From positions 1-21,412 of the forward strand of contig CAMNHS010000006.1 in the NCBI GenBank assembly GCA_946539635.1: DNA of 21,412 nt, written 5' to 3'. The stretch comes from an uncultured Prevotellaceae bacterium. Its GTDB lineage: Bacteria; Bacteroidota; Bacteroidia; Bacteroidales; Bacteroidaceae. Shown piece by piece: positions 8,515 to 16,765 of the stretch. Under the pieces are notes generated by a model. The model ran no database searches, had not been told where the DNA came from, and saw nothing but the letters and a program-made list of their open reading frames with translations. Position 1 is the first letter of the stretch. Each line of letters begins with the position of its first letter. The translations under genes were made by a program, and so were the position numbers.

Positions 8515-9276
8515 CTACTCTCCGCCTTCTACAGGGTCGTCCTTGGTATAACCACGTAGGATGTTGACGTCTTTCTTTATCTTAAAGACCTGCCCATCGG
8601 CACCTTTGGCTGTACATAGAACAAAATATGTACCTTGCTTTACCTGATGGCCATGATATGACCCATCCCAGCCTTCACCATTTACATCATTCCACTCATA
8701 GAGTTTCTGGCCCCAACGATTGAAGATAATAGCACGAAACTCCACAATACTCTTGAATGACTTTGGCTTATAGAAATCATTCACACCATCTCCATTAGGC
8801 GAAAAGGCATTTGGAAGAATCAGTTCGCTCTCACTGGCCTTAATGGTAAGAGGGGTAGCATCAAGGGTGTAGTATTCACGTTTGAATTCTATCACTTCCA
8901 TCTGACCAATCGACTGATTCCATCTTTCGAAAGTAGCATAGAGCGCTATGGAATCAGTACCAGCAGAGGTAAACTGTATTGTCGGATTTTCCTCATAACG
9001 GGTGATATAAGGAGCATCAAGGTTACCACCATTATGGCACACTCGCCATTCATATTTCATATCCCAACCTTCACCATTGGTAACATTCATATAAAAAGTT
9101 GCGCTGATAGGTGCAGAACCCTCATATTCCGTAACATGCTCGACTGTTGCATTATCGGCGCCAACAGCATCAAACCATATCTCTATGGATGGTTGAGCTT
9201 TTGTTTCAACGCCCAAAAACAAGAAAATAACGGAAAAGAGGAACGAAAAGAGGGAGTATGATAATATTTTATTCAT
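8515..9276 (-). CDS. Secreted protein with gliding-motility-associated C-terminal (T9SS type B, CHU_C) domain
   Basis: A 253-residue exported protein. Signal peptide about 1-27 (cut after TKA). The middle, about 28-150, is a beta-rich PKD/Ig-like segment (WDMKYEWRVCHNGG, PTIQFTSAGTDSIALYATF). The C-terminus, about 153-241, is the CHU_C/type B sorting domain: LILPNAFSPNGDGVNDF, then IIFNRWGQKLYEW, GWDGSYHGHQVKQGTYFV and the closing KKDVNILRGY. Such domains direct export through the type IX secretion system, so the protein is probably cell-surface. Its own task is unknown. It is a single gene, with an ATG at 9274-9276. A TATCTTTC element sits too close to the start (9280-9287) to be its promoter. 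Confidence 0.85.
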   Translation of the reverse strand: MNKILSYSLFSFLFSVIFLFLGVETKAQPSIEIWFDAVGADNATVEHVTEYEGSAPISATFYMNVTNGEGWDMKYEWRVCHNGGNLDAPYITRYEENPTIQFTSAGTDSIALYATFERWNQSIGQMEVIEFKREYYTLDATPLTIKASESELILPNAFSPNGDGVNDFYKPKSFKSIVEFRAIIFNRWGQKLYEWNDVNGEGWDGSYHGHQVKQGTYFVLCTAKGADGQVFKIKKDVNILRGYTKDDPVEGGE

Positions 9277-9323
9277 AAAGAAAGATATTTTTCTGCAATT
9301 TTAATCTTTTTATTGTCACTATC

Positions 9324-9354
9324 TTTGTTTTATGGACTTTTTTTTCTACTTTTG
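9324..9354 (+). promoter_or_regulatory. Promoter of the periplasmic-binding-like/PorT/uvrA operon
   Basis: TTTG (9324-9327), a 19-nt spacer, then TACTTTTG (9347-9354): an exact fit to the Bacteroidetes TTTG-N19-TAnnTTTG consensus and the best promoter in the window. It is followed by CACGCG, as at parA. The predicted leader is about 25 nt before the ATG at 9384. Confidence 0.75.
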
Positions 9355-9383
9355 CACGCGGAAAAAGAAAACCCACACATTTA

Positions 9384-10451
9384 ATGAAACGTTTAACTTC
9401 ATTTTTTATTGCATTAATCTTCTGTTGCAACCTGTTTGCACAAGACACCCTGAAGGTTGGCGTAATGTTGCCACTTCATAAAATTGATGGCGATGGCAGA
9501 CGTATGCTAGAGTATTATCGCGGCCTGCTATTGGGTATTGAAGACTTGAAGAAACAAGGAAAGACTATTGCTGTCCATGCTTGGAATATGCCAGCAAATG
9601 GCGACGCAAGAACTATTCTTGTGAGAGAAGGAGCTTCTAACTGCAACATTATCTTCGGACCGCTTTACTCCAAGTATATGAAGGTGATGGCTGACTTTTG
9701 TAAGGCATACAACATAAAACTCGTCATTCCTTTCTCTATAGCAGGTGACCATGTAGATCACTATTCAAACATCTATCAGGTTTATCAGCCACAGTCATGG
9801 GTAGACGAGACAACGGTGCAGCGCATCATGATAAACTTTACAGGATATCATCCAGTCATCGTCAACTGTAACGACACCCTCTCAAAAAAAGGTTCTTTCA
9901 CCACTTTGCTGAGACAGGCGTACGAAACAAGGGGAATACAATATAATGTCACAAATGTGCTGAATCCTGATGACACCTTTGAAAAGGCATTCTCAACCAA
10001 GAGGAGAAATCTCGTTATTCTCAACAGCGGGCGCTCGCCAGAACTGACAAAGGTGATTACAAAACTGGATACCCTAAGGGCCCATAATCCAGAAATAGAG
10101 GTAACGATGTTTGGATATAATGAGTGGCTGATGTATGCGAAGTACAACAAGGCAAACTTTGAGAAATATAATGTACACCTACCATCAAACTATTATTACA
10201 ACGAAAACGGCAAACAGGTGCAAGCACTCGAGGAAAGGTATTTCCGCAACTTTCACGAGAATATGCAGTATGCCCTACCCCGCTTTGCCCTTACAGGCTA
10301 TGATCATGCTATGTACTTTCTTGGACACTCCACAAGATGGCTACAGACACCACTGGACTTTGAGAAAGTACCTGGCGGAGGATACCGCAACAAAGCATTT
10401 TATCTCATACACTATAAGCCTACAGGAGGCGTAGAAGCTGTTAAATATTGA
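9384..10451 (+). CDS. Periplasmic type 1 binding-fold protein (ABC substrate-binding-like)
   Basis: A 355-residue exported protein. Signal peptide about 1-19 (cut LFA before QD). The mature part reads as a periplasmic-binding-protein type I fold: LKVGVMLPLHKIDGDGRRMLEYYRG at the start, then NIIFGPLYSKYMKVMADFCKAYNIKLVIPFS, an NLVILNSGRSPE strand, and VTMFGYNEW. Related Bacteroidales proteins are often annotated as amino-acid ABC substrate-binding or LysM proteins. No LysM repeat is visible here, and no permease or ATPase gene is nearby, so transport is doubtful. The overlap with the PorT-like gene (TGATG) suggests they work together at the envelope. The true ligand cannot be told from sequence. 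Confidence 0.7.
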   Translation: MKRLTSFFIALIFCCNLFAQDTLKVGVMLPLHKIDGDGRRMLEYYRGLLLGIEDLKKQGKTIAVHAWNMPANGDARTILVREGASNCNIIFGPLYSKYMKVMADFCKAYNIKLVIPFSIAGDHVDHYSNIYQVYQPQSWVDETTVQRIMINFTGYHPVIVNCNDTLSKKGSFTTLLRQAYETRGIQYNVTNVLNPDDTFEKAFSTKRRNLVILNSGRSPELTKVITKLDTLRAHNPEIEVTMFGYNEWLMYAKYNKANFEKYNVHLPSNYYYNENGKQVQALEERYFRNFHENMQYALPRFALTGYDHAMYFLGHSTRWLQTPLDFEKVPGGGYRNKAFYLIHYKPTGGVEAVKY

Positions 10452-11254
10452 TGCGCAAACAACTTCATATCATAATAGCACTCTTCCTTATGCTCTTCGC
10501 CCTTAATACGAGGGCGCAGGTGGGAGATTATCGCAACAGTTTTAGTGTTGGTGTCAGCGGGGGATATATCCTGACAAAGATGAGTTTTGTCACCGCTGTC
10601 CCACAGACAATGCTGGGAGGCATGACAGGAGGTGTGTCTTTCAGATATACTTCAGAGAAATATTTCTCCACACTATGTGCCATACAGGGTGAGATAAATT
10701 ACACGCAGAAGGGTTGGAAAGAGAAGATAGAAACATATGACAATGGTCCCGTCATAAATCCAAAAACTGGTGTAGCAGAGACATATCAAAGACGCATCAA
10801 CTACATTGAAATCCCTATCTTTGCACACCTATCGTGGGGAAAAGAAAACAAGGGTATAAATGGTTTTGTAAACCTCGGACCACAGATAGGTTTCTGCATC
10901 GGAGAATCAACAAAGAAAAACTATGATATCCCATATACGAAAGCCAACACAGAAAAAGGCGCTTTCGCTGAACAGGGAATAACACAATTCTCAAATCACC
11001 AAGGACGTATCAGCATTGTAGAGGCACAGGAGGCAATGCCTGTAGAGCATAAATTCGACTATGGCATCACCTTTGGTGCTGGTGTGGAAGCGTGTATCAA
11101 CAAGGTTGGACGCTTTGACTTAGAGGGACGCTTCTACTACGGACTAGGTAATATCTATGGCGACTCGAAGAAAGACTACTTCGGAGCTTCTAACCATACT
11201 ACTATTTACATAAAACTTTCTTACTTCTATGACCTCAAGAAAAACAAACATTGA
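10451..11254 (+). CDS. PorT-family outer-membrane beta-barrel protein
   Basis: A 267-residue exported barrel. The ATG at 10451 shares one base with the upstream stop (TGATG); the frame also opens at a TTG at 10448, which is less likely. Signal peptide about 1-23 (cut after TRA). The mature protein matches the OMP_b-brl_2/PorT type: [53 protein letters not shown] and a final strand [11 protein letters not shown]. PorT of Porphyromonas gingivalis is needed for type IX secretion, but many paralogues share this fold, so a T9SS role is only suggested by the nearby T9SS-cargo-like genes. Its 3' end overlaps uvrA by 26 nt. Confidence 0.7.
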   Translation: MRKQLHIIIALFLMLFALNTRAQVGDYRNSFSVGVSGGYILTKMSFVTAVPQTMLGGMTGGVSFRYTSEKYFSTLCAIQGEINYTQKGWKEKIETYDNGPVINPKTGVAETYQRRINYIEIPIFAHLSWGKENKGINGFVNLGPQIGFCIGESTKKNYDIPYTKANTEKGAFAEQGITQFSNHQGRISIVEAQEAMPVEHKFDYGITFGAGVEACINKVGRFDLEGRFYYGLGNIYGDSKKDYFGASNHTTIYIKLSYFYDLKKNKH

Positions 11255-13751
11255 AGTTTTAGGAGCAAGAGTGCACAACCTCAAGAATATTGATGTCACG
11301 ATACCACGAAACAGCCTGACCGTTATAACAGGTCTCTCTGGTTCTGGTAAATCATCGTTGGCTTTCGACACCATTTATGCCGAAGGACAGCGACGATATA
11401 TCGAGACATTCTCAGCCTACGCCCGCAATTTCTTGGGAAACATGGAACGTCCTGATGTGGACGAGATAAAGGGGCTGTCGCCAGTCATCTCTATAGAACA
11501 GAAGACGACAAACAAAAATCCTCGCTCTACTGTTGGGACCACAACAGAGGTATATGACTTTCTCCGATTGCTCTTTGCAAGAGCTGGTACAGCATATAGC
11601 TATGCCACAGGTGAGAAGATGGTGAAATATACAGAAGACCAGTTGGTAGAGATGATTTTGGAACGCTATGCCAACAAGAAAATCTACATTCTCGCTCCAT
11701 TGGTAAGAAACAGGAAGGGACATTATAGGGAACTCTTCGAGCAGATGATGAAGAAGGGTTTTCTACAAGTACGCATTGATGGCGAACTGCAAGAGATGAC
11801 TCATGGCATGAAGCTCGACAGATATAACAACCACAATATTGAGGTGGTGGTAGATAAGTTAAAAGTCAGCGATGATGAGCAGCGTGTTCGCAAGAGTGTA
11901 GAGGTAGCGATGAGACAGGGGGAAGGACTTATCATGATTATGGATAAGGACACAGAAGAAACTAGATATTTCTCAAAGAGACTGATGTGTCCCACCACAG
12001 GAATGGCATATAGGGATCCTGCTCCTAATGTCTTCTCTTTCAACTCCCCTGAAGGGGCTTGTCCATATTGTAAGGGATTAGGATTTGTCTCTGACGAAGA
12101 CCCTCTGGCAGAAGCAGAGATGAAAAATGTAGAGGAAGAGGAAATGAGAGAATATGCTATCTGTCCTGCCTGCAATGGAAAGAGATTGTCCCAAGAAGCA
12201 CTATCATATCGCTTGCATGACAAGAACATTGCTGACCTCGCTGATATGGACCTTGACGAGCTCTACGAATGGTTAGAGAAAGTGCCACAATATTTAGAGC
12301 AACGCCAAAACGAGATAGCAGGAGAAATACTGAAAGAAATCCGCACCCGATTAAAATTCATGCTTGATGTGGGTTTGGAATATCTTGCCCTCAGCAGACC
12401 GTCATACACCCTGTCAGGAGGTGAGAGCCAACGCATCAGGTTGGCAACACAGATAGGTTCGCAACTGGTGAATGTGTTGTACATCCTCGACGAACCTTCA
12501 ATCGGACTACACCATAGCGACAACAAAAGACTTATCAGTTCATTACAGAAGCTGCGTGACCTAGGAAATACCGTCATCGTAGTAGAACATGATGAGGAGA
12601 TGATGTTGGCTGCAGATTACGTTATTGATATTGGTCCCGGAGCAGGTAGAAGGGGGGGAGAAGTAGTTTTTCAGGGTACTCCGAAACAACTGCTGAAGAC
12701 TGATACCCTAACAGCAAAATACCTTAACGGAACCATTAAGCGTATTGATAGGATAAAGAACAAAACAGAAACGAAAAACGAAAAACGAAAAACGAAAACT
12801 GAGACCGAAGCAGGGAAAGCCATTACTCTGAAAGGTTGTACAGGTAATAACCTGAAGAATGTCTCTGTCAGTTTTCCTCTCGGAAAGATGATTCTCATCA
12901 CTGGCGTCAGCGGTTCTGGAAAATCGACACTTATAAACGAGACACTACAGCCAATCCTATCGCAACACTTCTACCGCTCGGAGAAGAATCCACTACCCTA
13001 TGATTCCATAGAAGGTATAGAATATATAGATAAGGTGGTAAGTATCGACCAGTCACCAATAGGCAGAACACCACGAAGCAACCCTGCCACATATACAGGA
13101 GTTTTCTCAGACATACGTTCGCTATTCATAAATCTTCCAGAAGCAAAGATAAGAGGTTATAAGCCTGGCCGCTTCTCCTTCAATGTTGCAGGAGGACGTT
13201 GTGAGACATGTAATGGAAACGGTTACAGGACAATAGAGATGAACTTCCTGCCTGATGTCTATGTACCATGTGAGGTGTGTCAGGGGAAACGCTATAATCG
13301 TGAGACCCTTGAAGTGAGATATAAAGGCAAGAGTATTGCCGATGTGCTTGATATGACTATCAATCAAGCAGTGGAATTCTTTGAGAATATGCCAAAGATA
13401 CTCCGCAAGATAAAAACACTGCAGGATGTCGGATTGGGATATGTGAAACTGGGGCAGTCATCAACTACACTCTCTGGTGGCGAGAGTCAGCGTGTGAAAC
13501 TGGCTACAGAACTATCGAAAAGAGATACAGGAAAAACCCTCTATATACTTGACGAGCCAACTACAGGACTGCATTTTGAAGATATCAGGGTATTGATGCT
13601 GATATTACGCAAACTCGTTGACAAAGGCAATACTGTTATAATAATAGAGCATAACCTCGACGTCATACGCCAAGCCGACCATATCATTGATATGGGTCCG
13701 GGAGGAGGAAGAAAAGGGGGACAAGTAGTGTCGGTTACTGAAATTCCTTAA
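11229..13751 (+). CDS. uvrA: Excinuclease ABC subunit A (UvrA), short form
   Basis: DNA-damage recognition ATPase of nucleotide excision repair, 840 residues against about 940 usual. Two ABC modules: Walker [10 protein letters not shown] (35-43) and GVSGSGKST (559-567), signatures LSGGESQR (395-402 and 748-755), Walker B LYILDEPS (417-424) and LYILDEPT (771-778). The UvrB-binding region is present (about 130-240). Between [10 protein letters not shown] (276-285) and CPACNGKRL (312-320) only about 26 residues remain where E. coli UvrA has an insertion domain of about 110. The first zinc site has C254, C278 and C281 but Thr at 257; the second is complete (C658, C661, C681, C684). The end stops soon after GGQVV, without the usual final 25-30 residues. 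It may be a divergent paralogue. The gene starts within the PorT-like gene and ends overlapping manC. Confidence 0.93.
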   Translation: MTSRKTNIEVLGARVHNLKNIDVTIPRNSLTVITGLSGSGKSSLAFDTIYAEGQRRYIETFSAYARNFLGNMERPDVDEIKGLSPVISIEQKTTNKNPRSTVGTTTEVYDFLRLLFARAGTAYSYATGEKMVKYTEDQLVEMILERYANKKIYILAPLVRNRKGHYRELFEQMMKKGFLQVRIDGELQEMTHGMKLDRYNNHNIEVVVDKLKVSDDEQRVRKSVEVAMRQGEGLIMIMDKDTEETRYFSKRLMCPTTGMAYRDPAPNVFSFNSPEGACPYCKGLGFVSDEDPLAEAEMKNVEEEEMREYAICPACNGKRLSQEALSYRLHDKNIADLADMDLDELYEWLEKVPQYLEQRQNEIAGEILKEIRTRLKFMLDVGLEYLALSRPSYTLSGGESQRIRLATQIGSQLVNVLYILDEPSIGLHHSDNKRLISSLQKLRDLGNTVIVVEHDEEMMLAADYVIDIGPGAGRRGGEVVFQGTPKQLLKTDTLTAKYLNGTIKRIDRIKNKTETKNEKRKTKTETEAGKAITLKGCTGNNLKNVSVSFPLGKMILITGVSGSGKSTLINETLQPILSQHFYRSEKNPLPYDSIEGIEYIDKVVSIDQSPIGRTPRSNPATYTGVFSDIRSLFINLPEAKIRGYKPGRFSFNVAGGRCETCNGNGYRTIEMNFLPDVYVPCEVCQGKRYNRETLEVRYKGKSIADVLDMTINQAVEFFENMPKILRKIKTLQDVGLGYVKLGQSSTTLSGGESQRVKLATELSKRDTGKTLYILDEPTTGLHFEDIRVLMLILRKLVDKGNTVIIIEHNLDVIRQADHIIDMGPGGGRKGGQVVSVTEIP
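12751..12806 (+). repeat. 7-bp tandem repeat in the uvrA inter-domain linker
   Basis: Four perfect copies of ACGAAAA (12771-12798), with about three degenerate purine-rich heptads before and one after. It encodes the Lys/Thr/Glu-rich linker (about residues 508-527) between the two ABC modules. Seven is not a multiple of three, so gain or loss of one copy would shift the reading frame. Confidence 0.8.
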
Positions 13752-14790
13752 TACGCTGCTCTTCTGACAGTTTACAGATAAGCAGTTTTCCATCGCGTTC
13801 AGCAACAATAAATCCGTCAAGACCCTGAACGACAACTTCCTTAAGGCCACCTACATTGATGATACAATTTACAGTATCGAAGGTTCTGACATCAGCCTGA
13901 CTGATTACACCATTCTTATTGGCATCTTTTTTAACAAGGGTATGAAGAGAACCCCATGTTCCGAGGTCACTCCATCCGAAATCTGCAGGACAAACGAATA
14001 TCTCTTCAGCCTTCTCCATAATGGCATAGTCAACAGAAATATTGTCACACTCTGCATAACGCTGAGAAATGATTTCCTTCTCTTTTGGAGTGCCAAATAC
14101 ACCATTGTCAAACATCTGCTCAAAAATGCGGGCAATACCGGGCTGATACATCCTGAAAGCATTGACAACAGTGCTTACATTCCACACAAAAATACCAGCA
14201 TTCCAGAAATAGTTGTTATGCTTGATATACTCCTGAGCCGTTTCCAGATTTGGCTTCTCGCGAAAACTCTCCACTCGGAAAATTTCCTTATTACTCATGC
14301 TTTGAGCAGAGAGGTTAGCTTGAATATATCCATATCCTGTTTCAGGACGTGTAGGTTTCATGCCAAGAGTAACAATAGCATCCGATTCTGCAGCAAATTG
14401 CAATGATGCTTTGATAATCCTCTGAAACTCTTGTATATCAGTAACGATGTGGTCACTCGGGGTAACACAGATACTGGCATTTTCGTCTTTCGCCTTTATG
14501 CGGTAAGATACATAGGCAATGCAAGGAGCTGTATTCCTGCGACATGGTTCAGAGAGAATGTTTCCTTCTGGTATCTCTGGAAGTTGTTCATGCACCTTCT
14601 GGGCATACACATCTCCTGTTACCACCCAAACATTTTCTGGAGCACAGATACCTTTGAAGCGGTCATATGTAAGTTGAATAAGCGAACGACCAACTCCAAG
14701 AACATCAATGAACTGCTTTGGATTCTCTGTGGTACTCATAGGCCAGAATCTGCTGCCTATACCACCCGCCATAATCACAAGATGATTCAT
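13735..14790 (-). CDS. manC: Mannose-1-phosphate guanylyltransferase
   Basis: A 351-residue nucleotidyltransferase that makes GDP-mannose from mannose 1-phosphate and GTP, feeding fucose and mannose supply for surface glycans. Nucleotide-binding loop MAGGIGSRFWP (7-17) with PKQF (24-27). Further signatures are SEPCRRNTAPCIAY (80-93), the metal-binding TPSDH (110-114), ETGYGYIQ (150-157) and FREKP (176-180). The C-terminal isomerase domain of bifunctional enzymes is absent. The ATG (14788-14790) lies 11 nt behind the sigma gene stop, so it is likely co-transcribed with it. The 3' end overlaps the opposing uvrA end by 17 nt. Confidence 0.95.
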   Translation of the reverse strand: MNHLVIMAGGIGSRFWPMSTTENPKQFIDVLGVGRSLIQLTYDRFKGICAPENVWVVTGDVYAQKVHEQLPEIPEGNILSEPCRRNTAPCIAYVSYRIKAKDENASICVTPSDHIVTDIQEFQRIIKASLQFAAESDAIVTLGMKPTRPETGYGYIQANLSAQSMSNKEIFRVESFREKPNLETAQEYIKHNNYFWNAGIFVWNVSTVVNAFRMYQPGIARIFEQMFDNGVFGTPKEKEIISQRYAECDNISVDYAIMEKAEEIFVCPADFGWSDLGTWGSLHTLVKKDANKNGVISQADVRTFDTVNCIINVGGLKEVVVQGLDGFIVAERDGKLLICKLSEEQRIKEFQ

Positions 14791-14801
14791 AATTTTCTCT
14801 C

Positions 14802-15674
14802 TTATCCTAAGTACTTTATCAGTATCTTTGCATTTCCTGAATCACGAAGTTTCAGGATTGCTTTCTCACGAATTTGGCGCACACGTTCGCGTGTAAGACC
14901 CAGTTCGTCTCCAATCTCTTCCAAGCCTTTTTCTGGGCATCCTATGCCGAAGCACTCACGAATAATTATTATCTCACGATCCTTCAGCACTCTGCCGAGT
15001 ACAGCATTCAATTCGTGGGCCATCGACTCATGGTCCACACCCTTGTCAGCACGTGTGTCATCACCACTTGCCATAACATCCAGCATACAGTTTTCTTCAC
15101 CATCTTGGAATGGTGCATCAATAGACACATGATGTCCATCAGCCATAAGGCTCTGGCTTATTTTCTCTTCGTCGATATTGGTAACCTCAGACAGTTCTCC
15201 AACACTTGGATGGCGCTGATTCTCTTGCTCAAACTTGTTGATTTCGTGATTTATTTTGTTAAGTGAGCCAACCTGATTCAATGGCAGACGCACAATACGG
15301 CTCTGCTCTGCAATGGCCTGAAGGATACTCTGACGAATCCACCACACGGCATAAGAGATAAACTTAAAGCCACGTGTTTCATCAAATTTCTCAGCAGCCT
15401 TTATCAGTCCTATATTACCTTCGTCAATAAGGTCGGTAAGTGACAACCCCTGATGCTGATATTGCTTTGCCACAGAAACGACAAAGCGCAAATTAGCAGT
15501 GACAAGTTTCTCCTTGGCACGCTCAGCTGCAGGACCACCCTTACGGATAATTTGCGCCAACTCTATTTCCTCATCAATGGTAATAAGTGGTGCACGGCCA
15601 ATTTCCACGAGGTACTTGTCAAGCGCCTCACTTGAACGATTGGTAATACTCTTCTGAATCTTTAACTGTCTCAT
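14802..15674 (-). CDS. rpoD: RNA polymerase primary sigma factor (RpoD/SigA type)
   Basis: A 290-residue sigma-70 factor, the compact form used as primary sigma in Bacteroidetes, without region 1.1. Region 1.2: LDKYLVEIGRAPLIT (18-32). Region 2: NLRFVVSVAKQY (61-72), then LIDEGNIGLIKAAEKFDETRG (82-102) and the -10-type recognition helix FKFISYAVWWIRQSILQAI (103-121). Region 3 runs about 130-205. Region 4.2 carries the helix-turn-helix LEEIGDELGLTRERVRQIREKA. Sigma factors of this type read the TTTG/TAnnTTTG promoters seen throughout this window. The gene lies 44 nt downstream of tRNA-Arg on the same strand, with no convincing promoter between them. Confidence 0.95.
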   Translation of the reverse strand: MRQLKIQKSITNRSSEALDKYLVEIGRAPLITIDEEIELAQIIRKGGPAAERAKEKLVTANLRFVVSVAKQYQHQGLSLTDLIDEGNIGLIKAAEKFDETRGFKFISYAVWWIRQSILQAIAEQSRIVRLPLNQVGSLNKINHEINKFEQENQRHPSVGELSEVTNIDEEKISQSLMADGHHVSIDAPFQDGEENCMLDVMASGDDTRADKGVDHESMAHELNAVLGRVLKDREIIIIRECFGIGCPEKGLEEIGDELGLTRERVRQIREKAILKLRDSGNAKILIKYLG

Positions 15675-15718
15675 CTATTAAAACTTCTTATTGTTTTCTT
15701 TCCTTAACAAAAATCCAG

Positions 15719-15792
15719 TGACCCCGATGGGATTCAAACCCATGACCTCAGGAACCGGAATCCTGCGCTCTATTCAGCTAAGCTACGGAGCC
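15719..15792 (-). tRNA. tRNA-Arg (anticodon CCG)
   Basis: A complete 74-nt cloverleaf on the minus strand. Acceptor GGCTCCG pairs with CGGGGTC (two G-U pairs), with discriminator A. The D arm is GCTT/GAGC. The anticodon stem CAGGA/TCCTG encloses loop TTCCGGT, giving anticodon CCG, which reads CGG (Arg). A 5-nt variable loop follows, then T arm ATGGG/CCCAT with loop TTTGAAT. The 3' CCA is not encoded. It lies upstream of the sigma gene. No integrase or attachment duplication is nearby. Confidence 0.96.
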
Positions 15793-15845
15793 TTATACTA
15801 TAATCCGTGTGCGCTCACATACGCTGCGCAAGGGAAAATCGGGTG

Positions 15846-15853
15846 CAAAGTTA
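15846..15853 (-). promoter_or_regulatory. Promoter -7 element for tRNA-Arg (and perhaps rpoD-manC)
   Basis: TAACTTTG on the minus strand fits TAnnTTTG exactly and is followed by CACCC. It lies about 55 nt upstream of the mature tRNA 5' end. No good -33 TTTG is seen at the usual distance. The element is divergent to the parA promoter, which lies about 85 nt away. Confidence 0.55.
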
Positions 15854-15937
15854 CAAAAAGAATTCAAATTACATGCATAAAAGCTCAAAAATAATGTTAT
15901 AAAATGATAAAAAACAATTTCACACCATATTTTTTTA

Positions 15938-15945
15938 TATCTTTG
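15938..15945 (+). promoter_or_regulatory. Promoter -7 element for the parA operon
   Basis: TATCTTTG fits TAnnTTTG and is followed by CACGCG, as at 9347. The upstream -33 region has only TTTC (15918-15921), so the match is partial. Transcription would start around 15951, near the left arm of the leader hairpin. Confidence 0.6.
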
Positions 15946-15948
15946 CAC

Positions 15949-15972
15949 GCGAATTATGTAAAGAGAATTCGC
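15949..15972 (+). promoter_or_regulatory. Inverted repeat in the parA leader
   Basis: GCGAATT (15949-15955) and AATTCGC (15966-15972) are exact reverse complements around a 10-nt loop. The right arm ends one base before the parA ATG (15974). It could be an mRNA hairpin hiding the ribosome site or a DNA operator for autoregulation. Neither role is established. Confidence 0.4.
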
Positions 15973-15973
15973 T

Positions 15974-16756
15974 ATGAAGAAAAGACTTGGTAAGATAATT
16001 GCTTTAGCAAACCAAAAAGGTGGTGTCGGTAAGACCACTACTACCATAAACCTTGCCGCATCATTAGCTACATTAGATAAACAAGTACTGGTTATTGATG
16101 CCGACCCGCAGGCCAATGCCTCCAGCGGATTAGGAGTCGATATGCAGTCTGTTGAATGTTCACTATATGATTGTATATCTGGAGAAATAGATATCCGAGA
16201 AGCTATCTACACAACAGATGTAACAGGACTCGACATTATACCCAGTAACATCAATCTTGCTGGTGCCGAGATAGAGATGATAAAGATGGAGAACAGGGAA
16301 TTTGTCATAAAGAATGCCCTTGAACCATTGCGTCAGGAGTATGACTATATATTTATTGACTGCTCACCATCTCTGGGACTCATCACTGTCAACGCCCTTA
16401 CAGCAGCAGATTCCATCATTATTCCTGTGCAATGTGAATACTTTGCACTCGAAGGAATAGGAAAGCTTCTCAACACTATAAAACTCATTAAGGGACATTT
16501 GAATCCAAAACTCGAAATAGAAGGTTTCTTGCTTACTATGTACGACAATCGTCTGAAGTTGTGTAACCAGATATACGATGAAGTAAAGCGTCACTTCCAG
16601 GAGTTGGTATTCAAGACCGTTATACAACGTAACGTAAAACTTGCAGAATGTCCATCTCACGGACTTCCTGTAATCCTTTATGACGTCAATGCTGCCGGTA
16701 CCAAGAATCATTTGGCATTGGCAAAAGAAATAATCAGCAGGGAAAAGCAAAAATAA
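15974..16756 (+). CDS. parA: Chromosome-partitioning ATPase ParA (Soj type)
   Basis: A 260-residue deviant-Walker P-loop ATPase that, with ParB, moves and orients replicated origins on the nucleoid. Deviant Walker A KGGVGKTT (15-22) follows IIALANQ; the Walker A' region is VLVIDADPQANASSGLG (38-54), and Walker B is DYIFIDCSPSLGL. There is no N-terminal DNA-binding domain, so this is the chromosomal short form. The ATG at 15974 follows the -7 element and leader inverted repeat. parB starts 9 nt after the stop, in the same operon. Confidence 0.96.
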   Translation: MKKRLGKIIALANQKGGVGKTTTTINLAASLATLDKQVLVIDADPQANASSGLGVDMQSVECSLYDCISGEIDIREAIYTTDVTGLDIIPSNINLAGAEIEMIKMENREFVIKNALEPLRQEYDYIFIDCSPSLGLITVNALTAADSIIIPVQCEYFALEGIGKLLNTIKLIKGHLNPKLEIEGFLLTMYDNRLKLCNQIYDEVKRHFQELVFKTVIQRNVKLAECPSHGLPVILYDVNAAGTKNHLALAKEIISREKQK

Positions 16757-16765
16757 AAACATAAT

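Noticed and set aside
9280..9287. TATCTTTC as promoter of the CHU_C gene.
   Set aside because: It lies only three bases before the ATG, which would put the transcript start inside the signal-peptide coding region.
14431..15132. A 233-codon plus-strand frame across the manC/rpoD junction.
   Set aside because: It is antisense to two well-conserved genes, with low-complexity composition and no support.
15050..15376. Two CACGTG cores (15050-15055 and 15371-15376) as possible parS sites near parAB.
   Set aside because: Flanks do not form the 16-bp parS palindrome, and both sit inside the sigma factor coding sequence.
15719..15792. tRNA-Arg as an integration site for a mobile element.
   Set aside because: No integrase, direct repeat of the tRNA 3' end or foreign-looking genes are present on either side.
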